DNA of 64,000 nt, from assembly GCA_963829505.1 (NCBI GenBank), contig CAWHIL010000001.1, positions 1,736,001 to 1,800,000 on the forward strand. The letters are read 5' to 3'. The position numbers and the translations under genes are program-made. The notes under the pieces are model-generated. The model saw only the letters and a list, made by a program, of their open reading frames with translations, did no database searches and was not told the DNA's origin. The stretch is from Roseiarcus sp963829505. GTDB taxonomy: Bacteria > Pseudomonadota > Alphaproteobacteria > Rhizobiales > Beijerinckiaceae. Of this stretch, positions 16,810 through 26,154 are shown in pieces; positions within the stretch are counted from its first letter, which is position 1; each line of letters begins with the position of its first letter.

Positions 16810-16926
16810 GGTGAACTGGCCCGCCTTGGGACTGGCGAACGCCCGGAAAATCCGCCGCAAGCTCATGAAAAGGCTGAAAACCGGGTCGAGTTCCAGACAC
16901 CGCCGGGGCCCGCCGCCCGGCGCCCC

Positions 16927-18027
16927 TCAGTGTGCCCGGCTGATGGCGAACTCGACCGCGTCGCGCAGCCCGTGCTTCCAGGGCGAGGCGGGGAACAGCT
17001 CGAGCGCGTCGAGGGCCATGGCGCCGTAGTGGCGCGCCCGCTCGATCGTGTCGTCGAGCGCCCGGTGCTTCTTCATCGTGGCCAGGGCGTATTCGAGGTC
17101 GCCCTCGGCGATGTCGCCCTTTTCCAGCGTCCGGCGCCAGAACTCGCGCTCGGGCTGCGACCCGCGCCGGAACGACAACACGACGGGCAGCGTGATCTTG
17201 CCCTCGCGGAAATCGTCGCCGGCGTTCTTGCCGAGCTTGGCCGAAGTGCCGCCGTAGTCGAGCGCGTCGTCGATCAGCTGGAAGGCGACGCCGAGGTTCA
17301 TCCCATAGGCCTTGCAGGCGGCGACCTCGGCTTTGCCGCGGCCGGCAAGCATCGGCCCGACCTCGCAGGCGGCGGCGAAGAGGGCCGCGGTCTTCGCCCG
17401 GATGACGGCGAGATAGGCGTCCTCGGTCGTCTCCGTGTCCTTGGCGACCGAGAGCTGCATGACCTCGCCTTCGGCGATCACCACGGCGGCGCTCGACAAA
17501 ACGTCGAGGCAGGGCATCGAGCCGACCTCGACCATCATCTTGAAGGCCTGGCCGAGGAGGAAGTCGCCGACCAGCACGCTCGCCTCGTTCCCCCAGAGCA
17601 CGCGCGCGGCCGCCTTGCCCCGACGCATGTCGCTGTCGTCGACCACGTCGTCGTGGAGGAGGGTCGCTGTGTGCATGAACTCGACCGCCGCGGCGAGCTT
17701 GATGTGGCCGGCGCCCTGGTAGCCGCAAAGATGGGCGGTCGCGATGGTCAGCACCGGGCGCAGGCGCTTGCCGCCCGACGAAATGAGATGGTTGGCGACC
17801 TCCGGGATCATCGCGACGTCGGAGCCGGTGCGCGACAGGATCGTCTGGTTCACACGCGTCATGTCGTCGGCGACGAGGCCGACGAGCGGGTCGAGCAGCC
17901 GATCGGTCGGCCGTTCGTCGAGCGGAACCACAACACCCACGCGATTGCATCCCTTGCCACGAGGAGAGAGACGACCATAAAGACGCGCCGACGCGGCGGC
18001 AAGATCACCCCCCGGAGACTTGGCCAT
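16927..18027 (-). CDS. ispB: Long-chain polyprenyl diphosphate synthase
   Basis: Makes the octaprenyl/decaprenyl chain of ubiquinone. Both aspartate-rich motifs are present: LLHDDVVDDSD and LIDDALDYG, plus GGKRLRP and the FQLIDD context. 366 residues from ATG 18027. The first 29 residues are basic and unlike homologues, so the GTG at 17940 (VGVVVPLDERP) may be the real start. With the ATG start, the gene shares a base with the divergent TTG start of the DUF2007 gene. No neighbouring quinone genes. Confidence 0.92.
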   Translation of the reverse strand: MAKSPGGDLAAASARLYGRLSPRGKGCNRVGVVVPLDERPTDRLLDPLVGLVADDMTRVNQTILSRTGSDVAMIPEVANHLISSGGKRLRPVLTIATAHLCGYQGAGHIKLAAAVEFMHTATLLHDDVVDDSDMRRGKAAARVLWGNEASVLVGDFLLGQAFKMMVEVGSMPCLDVLSSAAVVIAEGEVMQLSVAKDTETTEDAYLAVIRAKTAALFAAACEVGPMLAGRGKAEVAACKAYGMNLGVAFQLIDDALDYGGTSAKLGKNAGDDFREGKITLPVVLSFRRGSQPEREFWRRTLEKGDIAEGDLEYALATMKKHRALDDTIERARHYGAMALDALELFPASPWKHGLRDAVEFAISRAH

Positions 18028-18251
18028 TGGTCGAAATCCTCAGAACCAACGATCTTGTGCTGATCAGCGCGGTCGAGTCGCTCTTGCGGGCGGCGGGCGT
18101 CGGCTTCTTCGTCGCCGATCAGCACATGGCCGCCGTCGAGGGGTCGCTCGGCTTCCTGCCGCGGCGCATCCTGGTTGAACGGGACGAAGAGGGGCGCGCC
18201 CGGCGGCTCCTCACGGAGGCAGGGCTCAAGGACGAGTTGCGCGATGGATGA
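18027..18251 (+). CDS. DUF2007 small protein
   Basis: 74 residues, a ferredoxin-like-fold DUF2007 protein sometimes named putative signal-transducing protein. Start is TTG at 18027. The conserved opening VEILRTNDLVLISAVESLL and the core ADQHMAAVEGSLGFLPRRILV fit the family fully, so the TTG is well supported. The last eight bases overlap the methyltransferase start. DUF2007 followed by a TrmN6-type gene is a common arrangement in Hyphomicrobiales as far as I recall. Function unknown. Confidence 0.85.
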   Translation: MVEILRTNDLVLISAVESLLRAAGVGFFVADQHMAAVEGSLGFLPRRILVERDEEGRARRLLTEAGLKDELRDG

Positions 18252-19035
18252 GGCGCCGGACGATGGCTCCTCGGACGCCTCCTGCGACCCCTGGCTCGGC
18301 GGCCGGCTGATCCTCGCCCAGCCGCGGCGCGGCCACCGCGTCGGAACGGACGCAGTCCTCCTCGCCGCCGCGCTTGACCTGGCCCAGGGCCGCGTCGTCG
18401 ATCTCGGCGCGGGGGTCGGCGCGGTCGGCCTCGCCATCGTCAGCCGCAGCGAGCGGGCTTCGTGCGATCTCGTCGAGATCGATCCGGCGATCGCGGCGCT
18501 CGCCCAAGGCAACGCGGCGCGCAACGGACTTGGCGCGCGGGCGCAGGTCGTCGCCGTCGACGTCTTCGATCGCGCGGCGCTCGGCGCGGCGGGGCTCGGC
18601 GCCGAAAGCGCCGACGCCGTCGTCACCAACCCGCCCTTCTTCGAGGCGGGCGCGGTGCGCCTGCCTGCCGACGCAGGGGCCGCCCGCGCGCGGGTGTTCG
18701 GCGCCGCCGCCGGCGAAGCCCCGCTCGTCGCCTGGATCCGCGCCGGCCTCGCGCTCCTCAAGCCCGGCGGCCGGTTCGCGATGATCCACCGGCCCGACGC
18801 GCTGCCGACGATCCTGATCGGCGTCGAGGGCCGGCTCGGGGCGCTGGCGCTCATGCCTCTTCATTCGCGCGCGGGCCATGCGGCGCATCGGCTCCTCGTC
18901 TCCGGCGTCAAGGGCTCGCGGGCGCCGCTCCGGATCGCGCCCGGCCTCGTCCTGCACGAAGCCGACGGGCGCCTGACGACGGAGGCCGAGGCGATCCATC
19001 GCGGCGAGCGCCTGATCGATTGGGGCGTTTCGTGA
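18244..19035 (+). CDS. TrmN6-type tRNA1(Val) adenine-N6 methyltransferase
   Basis: SAM-dependent methyltransferase, 263 residues from ATG 18244. Motif I VVDLGAGVGAVGLAI binds SAM, and the catalytic NPPF motif (VVTNPPFFEAG) marks an adenine or glutamine N-methyltransferase. The N-terminal GGRLILAQPRRGHRVGTDAVLLAA is typical of the YfiC/TrmN6 group, which modifies A37 of tRNA-Val. Overlap with the preceding DUF2007 gene indicates cotranslation. Exact substrate is inferred from the family. Confidence 0.85.
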   Translation: MDEAPDDGSSDASCDPWLGGRLILAQPRRGHRVGTDAVLLAAALDLAQGRVVDLGAGVGAVGLAIVSRSERASCDLVEIDPAIAALAQGNAARNGLGARAQVVAVDVFDRAALGAAGLGAESADAVVTNPPFFEAGAVRLPADAGAARARVFGAAAGEAPLVAWIRAGLALLKPGGRFAMIHRPDALPTILIGVEGRLGALALMPLHSRAGHAAHRLLVSGVKGSRAPLRIAPGLVLHEADGRLTTEAEAIHRGERLIDWGVS

Positions 19036-19092
19036 AACCAAGGGGTTCGGGCGCATTTGAGCCGCCTGACGCCCGCTGCTAGGGTCGAGGTT

Positions 19093-20298
19093 ATGTCCGA
19101 CGCATTCCTCCAGCACGTCCAAGCCACGCTGGACGAGATCGAGGCGCAGGGCCTTTTCAAGCGCGAGCGCCTCATCGCCGGGCCGCAGGGCGGCCACATC
19201 CGCGTGGCGGCGGACAACGGCGATGAACGCCTCATGCTCAACCTCTGCGCCAACAATTATCTGGGCCTCGCGAACCATCCCGAGATCGTCGCCGCCGCCA
19301 AGGACGCGATGGACACGTTCGGCTTCGGCATGGCCTCGGTGCGCTTCATCTGCGGCGCGCAGACGCTGCACCGCGAACTCGAGCGCGCCATCGCCCGCCA
19401 TCTCGGCAAGGACGACGCGATCGTCTTCGCCGCCTGCTTCGACGCCAACGGCGGCGTCTTCGAGCCGCTCTTCGGCGAAGAGGACGCGATCGTCTCCGAC
19501 AGCCTGAACCACGCCTCGATCATCGACGGCGTGCGGCTCGCGAAAGCCAAACGCTACCGATACGCGAATTCCGACATGAACGCGCTCGAGGACGCTTTGA
19601 GGCAGGCCCGGGCCGACGGCGCCCGTTTTCTCCTGATCGCGACTGACGGCGTCTTCTCGATGGACGGCGCCGTCGCGAAGCTCCCCGACGTCTGCGCGCT
19701 TGCGGACAGGTACGGCGCGATGGTCCTCGTCGACGACTGCCATGCGACCGGGCATCTTGGCGACAAGGGCCGCGGCACGCCGGCGCTGACGGGCGCCGGC
19801 GATCGGGTCGACATCGTCACCGGCACCTTCGGCAAGACGCTTGGAGGAGGGATGGGCGGCTTCGTCGCGGCCGCTCAACCGATCGTCGATCTCCTGCGCC
19901 AGCGCGCCCGCCCCTACCTCTTCTCCAATTCGCTCGCGCCTCCCGTCGCCGCCGGGGCGCTGAAGGCGCTCGAAATCGCCATTGGCGCCGACGACCGGCG
20001 CGCGTTGCTCGAGAGCCACACGAAGCGGTTCCGCGCCGGGCTCGAGGCGGCTGGGTTCGAGACGCTGCCGGGCGCGACGCCGATCATTCCGGTCATGCTC
20101 GGCGAGGCGCGTCTCGCCCAGGACCTCGCTCGAACGCTCGACGAGCGCGGCGTCTACGTCGCGGGCTTCTTCTTCCCTGTCGTGCCGAAGGGCCAGGCGC
20201 GCATCCGCACCCAGATGTCGGCCGCGCTGACCGCCGACGATGTCAATGCGGCGGTCGCCGCCTTCGCCGACGCGGGCAGGGCGCTTCGAATTGTTTAG
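19093..20298 (+). CDS. kbl: 2-amino-3-ketobutyrate CoA ligase
   Basis: Splits 2-amino-3-ketobutyrate with CoA into glycine and acetyl-CoA, second step of threonine breakdown. 401 residues, alpha-oxoamine synthase family. PLP lysine sits in GTFGKTLGGGMGGF; LCANNYLGLANHPE, SVRFICGAQTLHRELE and VDDCHATGHLG are Kbl signatures. The ATG at 19093 has AGG just upstream. The threonine dehydrogenase gene follows after 39 bases, making a kbl-tdh operon. Confidence 0.95.
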   Translation: MSDAFLQHVQATLDEIEAQGLFKRERLIAGPQGGHIRVAADNGDERLMLNLCANNYLGLANHPEIVAAAKDAMDTFGFGMASVRFICGAQTLHRELERAIARHLGKDDAIVFAACFDANGGVFEPLFGEEDAIVSDSLNHASIIDGVRLAKAKRYRYANSDMNALEDALRQARADGARFLLIATDGVFSMDGAVAKLPDVCALADRYGAMVLVDDCHATGHLGDKGRGTPALTGAGDRVDIVTGTFGKTLGGGMGGFVAAAQPIVDLLRQRARPYLFSNSLAPPVAAGALKALEIAIGADDRRALLESHTKRFRAGLEAAGFETLPGATPIIPVMLGEARLAQDLARTLDERGVYVAGFFFPVVPKGQARIRTQMSAALTADDVNAAVAAFADAGRALRIV

Positions 20299-20337
20299 CT
20301 ATCGATTGCAGATGGGCTGGTCAGGAGCCTTTTCGCC

Positions 20338-21363
20338 ATGAGAGCTCTCGTCAAGGAGAAGCCTGAGCCCGGCCTTTGGCTGCGCGACCAGCCGGTCCCC
20401 GAGATCGGGCCGGACGACGTGCTTGTGCGGGTCCGCAAGACGGGGATCTGCGGCACCGACATTCATATCTTCAATTGGGACGAGTGGGCCCGGAAGACCG
20501 TCCCTACGCCCATGATCATCGGTCACGAATATGCGGGCGAGATCGCCGAGATCGGCGCCAACGTGAAGCGTCTGAAGGTCGGTGCGCGGGTCTCGGGCGA
20601 GGGTCACGTCATCGGCATGCGGAGCCGGGCCGCGCGCGGCGGCCGCTATCACCTCGACCCGGAGACGCACGGCATCGGGGTCGACATCCCCGGCGCCTTC
20701 GCCGAATACGTGCGGGTGCCGGCCTTCAACATCGTGCCGTTGCCCGATGGCGTGGACGACGACCTCGGCGCGATCCTCGACCCGCTCGGCAACGCGGTTC
20801 ACACCGCGCTCTCTTACGATCTCGTCGGCGAGGACGTGCTCGTGACGGGCGCCGGGCCGATCGGCATCATGGGCGCCGCGATCGCCCGCCATGTCGGGGC
20901 CCGGCATGTCGTCATTACCGACATCAATCCGAAACGCCTTGCGCTCGCCGCCGAAGTCGCCGACGTCCTGCCGGTCGACGTGTCGACGGAGGATCTGAAG
21001 GCGGTGATGGCGCGTCTCGGGATGACCGAGGGCTTCGACGTGGCGCTCGAGATGAGCGGCGCGCCGGCGGCGTTCGATCAGCTCATCGATTCGATCGTGG
21101 TCGGCGGAAAAGTCGCGCTCCTCGGCCTACCGGCCAGGCCGACGCCCGTCGACTGGAGCAAGGTCATCTTCAAGCAACTGACGCTGAAGGGGATCTATGG
21201 GCGCCAGATGTTCGAGACCTGGCACAAGATGATCGCCATGCTGGAGAGCGGTCTTGCCGTCCGCAAGGTGATCACCCATCGCCTGCCGGCCGAGCGCTTT
21301 CTCGAGGGCTTCGAGATCATGCGCCGCGGCGAGAGCGGCAAGATCGTGCTCGACTGGACCTGA
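20338..21363 (+). CDS. tdh: L-threonine 3-dehydrogenase
   Basis: NAD-dependent zinc enzyme oxidising threonine to 2-amino-3-ketobutyrate, the substrate of Kbl. 341 residues, exact family length. Catalytic zinc ligands in GICGTDIHIFNWDEW and IGHEYAGEI; Rossmann motif GAGPIGIMGAA. AGGAG precedes the ATG. The structural-zinc cysteine cluster of E. coli Tdh is replaced here by GMRSRAARGGRYHL, so the structural zinc site appears absent. Confidence 0.95.
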   Translation: MRALVKEKPEPGLWLRDQPVPEIGPDDVLVRVRKTGICGTDIHIFNWDEWARKTVPTPMIIGHEYAGEIAEIGANVKRLKVGARVSGEGHVIGMRSRAARGGRYHLDPETHGIGVDIPGAFAEYVRVPAFNIVPLPDGVDDDLGAILDPLGNAVHTALSYDLVGEDVLVTGAGPIGIMGAAIARHVGARHVVITDINPKRLALAAEVADVLPVDVSTEDLKAVMARLGMTEGFDVALEMSGAPAAFDQLIDSIVVGGKVALLGLPARPTPVDWSKVIFKQLTLKGIYGRQMFETWHKMIAMLESGLAVRKVITHRLPAERFLEGFEIMRRGESGKIVLDWT

Positions 21364-21420
21364 CGGCGCAGCAAGAGGCCGGCGGCGACGCGAAATCGCG
21401 CCGCCGCTCGCCTTCAGGCC

Positions 21421-22092
21421 TTAAGAGGCCAATTGCGGCTTCGCGCCAGCCTCGGTTCGGCTCGCGGCCGAAGTTGCGACATAGGGTCCGATCGGAAGCA
21501 CCGTCCGGCCGTAGTCGCCATTGATGATTTCGGCCGCCGAGACATAGGCCGCGAGCGCCGCGGTCACGAGCCCGAGATAGCCGCCCGCCATCGTGCTCTG
21601 CGGAACGCCGAACCCGTCGCCGATCACGAGCAGCAGGAACGTGACCCACAGCGCCAGGAACGTCAGTTGCAGCGCCGTATTGTGACGGAAGGAGGCGATC
21701 CACATGTAGAAGCTGAAGACGCCCCAGACGAAGAGATACCAGCCGATGAACGGTCCCGCCCCGCCGCCGAAGAACTTGGCGTAGGTGACGAGCGATAGCC
21801 AGAATGCGCCATAGGCCAGGAACGCGACGCCAGGGAACGTGTTTCCCCGCATGAAGGCGATGATCCCGGCGATCGCCTGAACCGTCCCGCCGAAGACGAG
21901 CGCCATGGCGAGGACGAGCACGAGGCCCTTCCCATCGGCCAGGCCCGAATTGACCAGGCTCAAGAGCCAGGTGGTCGAGGCGAAAGCGAAGAGCCCCAGC
22001 GGGGCCGGATTCCCAAGCTTGGTTTCCAAAGTCTCCTCCCTTGTAGTGTGCATTGCGGCGACTATTTCAGGCCTCGGGCAGGGTTGGTCCAT
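21421..22092 (-). CDS. GPR1/FUN34/YaaH (SatP-type) acetate-succinate transporter
   Basis: Inner-membrane protein with six predicted TM helices. The family signature NPAPLGLFAFASTTW opens the first helix, and the second half carries FGGGAGPFIGWYLFVWG. 223 residues from ATG 22092; ATG 22053 (MHTTREETLETKL) is an alternative and neither has a strong ribosome site. Acetate uptake would complement the acetyl-CoA made by kbl-tdh, but it is transcribed convergently to tdh and need not be linked. Confidence 0.85.
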   Translation of the reverse strand: MDQPCPRPEIVAAMHTTREETLETKLGNPAPLGLFAFASTTWLLSLVNSGLADGKGLVLVLAMALVFGGTVQAIAGIIAFMRGNTFPGVAFLAYGAFWLSLVTYAKFFGGGAGPFIGWYLFVWGVFSFYMWIASFRHNTALQLTFLALWVTFLLLVIGDGFGVPQSTMAGGYLGLVTAALAAYVSAAEIINGDYGRTVLPIGPYVATSAASRTEAGAKPQLAS

Positions 22093-22211
22093 TGGCCTTG
22101 CGGCCTAACCACTACGAATGAGGTCGGCCTCTCATCCCGATCCGCCGTCCTGCCTTCGCGGTTGACTGTGACGGACGCTTTCGAAAGACCGGAGGCTCGG
22201 GCGCCCGTGTC

Positions 22212-23180
22212 ATGCTTCTCGATCTCCTCATCCTTCCGCTCGCTCTCGTCGGGCTAATCGGGCTCGCTCTCGTCGGGATGCTGGCGCGCCCCTTGAAAGC
22301 GCCGCCGCCGCTTGCCTCGATTCTCGACGGCGCCTTGCACATCGACGCCGCCCAACTCCCGGAACTCGCACGGTTTCAGGCGCGCGACGGAACCTGGCTC
22401 GCCTATCGGCTCTATCCGGCCCGGACTGGAGGCGACCCGCAATTCGTGCTCCTCGGTCACGGTTCAGCGGGCGCCTCAGCCCAGATGAACGCGATCGCCG
22501 GGGCGCTCACAGAGGCGGGCTTCACGGCTGTCGGAGTCGATTTTCGCGGGCACGGCGCCTCCGGAACCCGGGGCGACGTCGCCTATGCGGGCCAACTCGA
22601 CGACGACCTCGAAGACCTCATAACGGCGCTCCGCGACAACGAGCCGCAGGCGAAATTCGCTTTCGTCGGGCATTCCTCGGGCGGCGGCTACGGACTTCGG
22701 GTGGCCGCGGGGCCGCTTGGCGTCCTGTTCGAGCGCTTTGTCCTTCTCGGCCCCTACCTCGGCCACCGCGCTCCGACCGTCCGCCCGACCGAGGCCGCAA
22801 AGAGCTGGGCCGTGGCGGACGTGCCGCGCATCGTCGCGATCCTGATTCTCGGCCGCTTCGGCATCGCCTGGCCCGAGGCCCTCCCGGTCCTCGCATTTGC
22901 GACCGGCCCGGGCGCGAAGAAATTCATGACCGATCAGTACACGTTCCAACTCATGGCGAGCTACGCCGCGCCGGATGACTGGGAGGCCGCTTTCGGGCGT
23001 GCGAAGGCGCCGATCGTCGTGATCGCCGGCCTCGACGACGAGCTCATGGACGCGCCAGCCTTCGCGCGCGTTCTCGAGCCCATCGGCGTGCAGGTCGCGC
23101 TGATCCCAGGCGTCGACCATATGGGCCTTTGCTGGCGGCCGGCGGCGATCAAGGCGGTCGTCGCCGCGCTGAACGCCTGA
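22212..23180 (+). CDS. Membrane-anchored alpha/beta hydrolase
   Basis: 322 residues. One N-terminal TM segment (residues 2-28, LLDLLILPLALVGLIGLALVG) anchors an alpha/beta hydrolase domain. Oxyanion strand LLGHGSAGAS, nucleophile elbow GHSSGGG, acid in IAGLDDELMD and catalytic histidine in GVDHMGL are all in order, giving a complete triad. Resembles serine aminopeptidase/lysophospholipase-type hydrolases. Substrate unknown. Confidence 0.82.
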   Translation: MLLDLLILPLALVGLIGLALVGMLARPLKAPPPLASILDGALHIDAAQLPELARFQARDGTWLAYRLYPARTGGDPQFVLLGHGSAGASAQMNAIAGALTEAGFTAVGVDFRGHGASGTRGDVAYAGQLDDDLEDLITALRDNEPQAKFAFVGHSSGGGYGLRVAAGPLGVLFERFVLLGPYLGHRAPTVRPTEAAKSWAVADVPRIVAILILGRFGIAWPEALPVLAFATGPGAKKFMTDQYTFQLMASYAAPDDWEAAFGRAKAPIVVIAGLDDELMDAPAFARVLEPIGVQVALIPGVDHMGLCWRPAAIKAVVAALNA

Positions 23181-23255
23181 CGCGAGGCGAAAGCGTCCCG
23201 CGGCGGGAGGCTCGGCGTTGACCTTGCGGGCCGGGTGCGGCCAAAACGTCGGACC

Positions 23256-23639
23256 ATGGTCCGCGGCGCCTTCATCCTTCTCTTCTTCCAGCTCGTCGGC
23301 GAGGTCCTGTCGCGGAGCCTCGGCATTCCGGCGCCGGGGCCGGTGATCGGGCTTGCCCTGCTCGTCGCGGCGCTGGCCGCCCTGCGCGCCTGGCGGTCGT
23401 ACGACGACGCGGCCCTCGCGTCGTCGGACGTCGGCCGCACCGCCGACGCCCTCTTGCGGTCGCTGTCGCTCTTCTTCGTCCCCGCCGGGGTGGGCGTCGT
23501 CCAGTATCTCGGGCTGCTCGAGGCGCAGGGCGTCGCGCTCGCCGCGGCGCTCGTGGTCTCGACGGTTGCGACGCTCATCGTCACGGTCGGCGCATTTCTG
23601 CTCGTCAAGCGGGCGATCGGCCCGAGGCGCGCGACGTGA
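23256..23639 (+). CDS. lrgA: CidA/LrgA-family membrane protein
   Basis: 127 residues with four predicted TM helices, small partner of LrgB. The segment GIPAPGPVIGLALLVAAL and the SLFFVPAGVGVVQYLGLL motif are family markers. The ATG at 23256 is preferred to the GTG at 23235, which gives a basic unlikely N-terminus. It overlaps lrgB by GTGA. LrgAB pairs are described as holin-like modulators of autolysis or as glycolate/pyruvate transporters. Confidence 0.87.
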   Translation: MVRGAFILLFFQLVGEVLSRSLGIPAPGPVIGLALLVAALAALRAWRSYDDAALASSDVGRTADALLRSLSLFFVPAGVGVVQYLGLLEAQGVALAAALVVSTVATLIVTVGAFLLVKRAIGPRRAT

Positions 23640-24352
23640 CCCCGTTCCGGCTTTGGGTCTATCTCCAGACGACGCCGCTCTTCTGGCTGACGGCGACGCT
23701 CGGCGCCTATCTGATCGCCGACCGGATCGCCGAGGCGGCGCGCCGCCACCCCCTTATGAACCCCGTCGCAATCGCGATCGCAATCGTGGGAACGCTCCTG
23801 AAGCTCACGGGAACCGACTATCAGACGTATTTCAACGGGGCGCAGTTCGTCCACTTTCTGCTCGGTCCGGCGACCGTGGCGCTGGCGATCCCGCTCTATC
23901 GCAATCTCGGCCTCGTCAGCCGCAACCTTCTCCCGATGGCCGCGGCGCTCTTCGTCGGCGCCCTGACGGCCATCGTGTCGGCGCTTGTCGTTGCCCGCGC
24001 GCTCGGCGCGCCGCGCGCGGTGCTCGTGTCGCTGGCGCCGAAATCGGTCACTGCGGGCGTCGCGATGGCGGTGTCGGAGACGCTCGGGGGCGCGCCGCCG
24101 CTGACAGCGGTGCTCGTCATCGCGACCGGCATTCTCGGCGCGATCGTCGTCACGCCGCTCATGAATGCGCTCGGAATCCGCGACTACGCGGCGCGTGGCT
24201 TCGCCGTTGGCCTCGCATCGCACGGTATAGGCACGGCGCGCGCCTTTTCGGTCGATCCGGTGGCGGGCGTCTTCGCCGGCATCGCAATGGGCCTCAACGC
24301 AATCGTGACGCCGGCGATTGTTCCCGTCCTCTTGCCCTGGCTCGCCGGCTGA
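23636..24352 (+). CDS. lrgB: LrgB-family membrane protein
   Basis: 238 residues and multiple TM helices. Family signatures include MNPVAIAIAIVG, FLLGPATVALAIPLYRN, LAPKSVTAGVAMAVSETLGG and ASHGIGTARA. Start is GTG at 23636, overlapping the lrgA stop. Works with LrgA as a two-component membrane channel or transporter, possibly for glycolate-type acids. Convergent with the adenylate cyclase gene; no terminator hairpin is obvious between them. Confidence 0.92.
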   Translation: MTPFRLWVYLQTTPLFWLTATLGAYLIADRIAEAARRHPLMNPVAIAIAIVGTLLKLTGTDYQTYFNGAQFVHFLLGPATVALAIPLYRNLGLVSRNLLPMAAALFVGALTAIVSALVVARALGAPRAVLVSLAPKSVTAGVAMAVSETLGGAPPLTAVLVIATGILGAIVVTPLMNALGIRDYAARGFAVGLASHGIGTARAFSVDPVAGVFAGIAMGLNAIVTPAIVPVLLPWLAG

Positions 24353-24381
24353 AGACGACGGCGGGCGACGTCAAAGACCCG

Positions 24382-26154
24382 TCATCCTTCCGGCACGCCG
24401 GCCTTGCGCATCCCTTCGATGACGCGCTCGCGCTGGGCGAGAAAGGCTGGATTGTCGCTTTCCGCCGCCGCGCGGAAGGTCGCGATGTTGAAATCCGACG
24501 CAAGCGCCAGCCCGGATCGAACTTCCGCTTCGGCCTCGCTCTGCCGACCGCTGAGCGCCAGCGCCGCGGCGTTGTGGAAATGGTTCAACGGAAAGTTCCG
24601 GCTGGCGTCGATCGACTGCCGGAACAGTTCGACCGCCTCGGCGTCCGCGCCGAGGTAAAGCTTGGCCAGCCCGTCGATGTATTTCCAGAGAAACGTCACG
24701 CCGTCGATCGGCGAGATACGGAAGGCTTCGGCGATATGCGCTTCGGTTTCCTCCGGGCGGCCGAGCATGATCTTGGCGAGGCCGGTCCAGGCGTGCGCCA
24801 CGCCGATGTTGCGGTTGAGATTGAGCGCCCTCTCGAACTCGCCGATCCCGCGCGCGGCGCGCTTGGTCAGAACCTGAACGTATCCGAGCCAGAGATGCGC
24901 CCAGTGATTGCGCGGGTCGATCGCAAGCGCGGTGAGCAGGTGTTCCTCGGCGTCCTTGAGGCGGCTTGCGCGTTCGTTTTGCCGGTAGAGCGCAAAGAGC
25001 ACGTCGGCCCGCGCCACCCCCACCATGGCGTCGACGTTGGACGGATTGAGCTCGACCGCCTTCTCGAAAAGCTCCCTCGCCCGCCCGACGTTCTCGAGCC
25101 GGCCCCGGTTGAACGCGGCGACGCCGCGGAAGTAATAGTCGAGCGAATCGGGGTTCGGCTCATGCTCGGCGCGCTCCGCCTCGGCGGCGATCAGCTCCGC
25201 ACGGAGCTGGTTTGCGAGGCGGGACACGATCTCGTCCTGCATGTCGAAGACATCGGCGATCGGCTTGTCGAACCGGTCCGCCCACATGTGATTGCCGGTC
25301 GCCGCGTCGATGAGCTGGGTGTTGATCCGCATTCGCCCGGCGCCGAGCTGGATGCTGCCCTCGAGGATGTAGCGGACGTTGAGTTCGCGTCCGACCTGCT
25401 TGGCGTCGACGGGCTTGCCCTTGTAGGTGAAAGCGGTGTTGCGCGCGACCACCACGGTGTTGGCGAGGCGGGAGAGGTCGGTCGTCAGGCTTTCGGTGAC
25501 CCCGTCGACAAAAAGCTCGTGCTCCGCGCCGCCGCCGAGGCTGGCGAGCGGCAGCACGACGATCGAGCAGCGCGGCGGCCCGGACTTCTGCGGCGGCGGC
25601 TCGAGGGGGGCGGGGTGCGCCTCCGCCGGCTTCCCGACTTCGAGCGAATAGACGCGCAGAGGCTCGGCGATGTTCTTCAGTTCCTGCGGGCCGAGGTCGG
25701 TCACCGCAATGTCGAGGCGTCCGCGCACCTGCCGATAGGCGTCTTCCGACAGCGCGATCGCGCCGGGCTTGGCGATGCCCTCGAGCCGCGCGGCGATGTT
25801 GACGCCGTCCCCCATGAGGTCCCCGTCGGCTTCCTCTACGACGTCGCCGAGGTGCAGGCCGATTCGGAACTCGATGCGGCGGTCCGCCGGCACGCCGACG
25901 TTCCGCTCGATGAGCCCGTTCTGGATCTCGATGGCGCTGCGAACGGCATCGACGACGCTGCGGAACTCGACCAGCACCCCGTCGCCCGTGCTCTTCACCA
26001 CGCGTCCGTTGTAGACGGAGATGCTCGGGTCGATCAGGTCGCTCCGAAGTGTCCGAATCCGGGCGAGGATGCGGTCCTCATCCGCGCCTGCGAGTCGCGA
26101 ATAGCCGACGATGTCGGCGACCAGAATGGCCGCGAGCTTGCAATTCACAATCAT
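24382..26154 (-). CDS. Class III adenylate cyclase with TPR domain
   Basis: 590 residues, soluble. The N-terminal cyclase domain (1-175) has the metal aspartates D14 (VADIVGYSR) and D58 (KSTGDGVLVEF), the base-recognition pair K54/D112 and the transition-state N119 and R123 (NIAARL), so it should be active. A middle segment (about 195-330) contains VVLPLASLGG, MWADRFDKP and similar motifs of TolB-like/CadC-type domains. Then come several tetratricopeptide repeats (340-560). This architecture is frequent in Hyphomicrobiales, where many paralogues occur. Probably makes cAMP in response to a protein ligand bound by the TPRs. Confidence 0.9.
   Translation of the reverse strand: MIVNCKLAAILVADIVGYSRLAGADEDRILARIRTLRSDLIDPSISVYNGRVVKSTGDGVLVEFRSVVDAVRSAIEIQNGLIERNVGVPADRRIEFRIGLHLGDVVEEADGDLMGDGVNIAARLEGIAKPGAIALSEDAYRQVRGRLDIAVTDLGPQELKNIAEPLRVYSLEVGKPAEAHPAPLEPPPQKSGPPRCSIVVLPLASLGGGAEHELFVDGVTESLTTDLSRLANTVVVARNTAFTYKGKPVDAKQVGRELNVRYILEGSIQLGAGRMRINTQLIDAATGNHMWADRFDKPIADVFDMQDEIVSRLANQLRAELIAAEAERAEHEPNPDSLDYYFRGVAAFNRGRLENVGRARELFEKAVELNPSNVDAMVGVARADVLFALYRQNERASRLKDAEEHLLTALAIDPRNHWAHLWLGYVQVLTKRAARGIGEFERALNLNRNIGVAHAWTGLAKIMLGRPEETEAHIAEAFRISPIDGVTFLWKYIDGLAKLYLGADAEAVELFRQSIDASRNFPLNHFHNAAALALSGRQSEAEAEVRSGLALASDFNIATFRAAAESDNPAFLAQRERVIEGMRKAGVPEG

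Larger units (their letters stand above)
16157..16926. other. Long gene-free stretch with several repeats
   Basis: 770 bases between the alr stop and the ispB stop. It holds a 22-bp-phased CCCTG array (16195-16265), an AT-richer patch (16385-16455, TATCGATTTATCTTTAAC), a 29-codon ORF from ATG 16454 without known relatives, and a family A palindrome. I see no supported gene. Long open frames here are antisense extensions of ispB. Confidence 0.6.

Noticed and set aside
16540..18063. 507-residue open frame antisense to ispB
   Set aside because: High-GC antisense shadow; the minus strand encodes a complete polyprenyl synthase.
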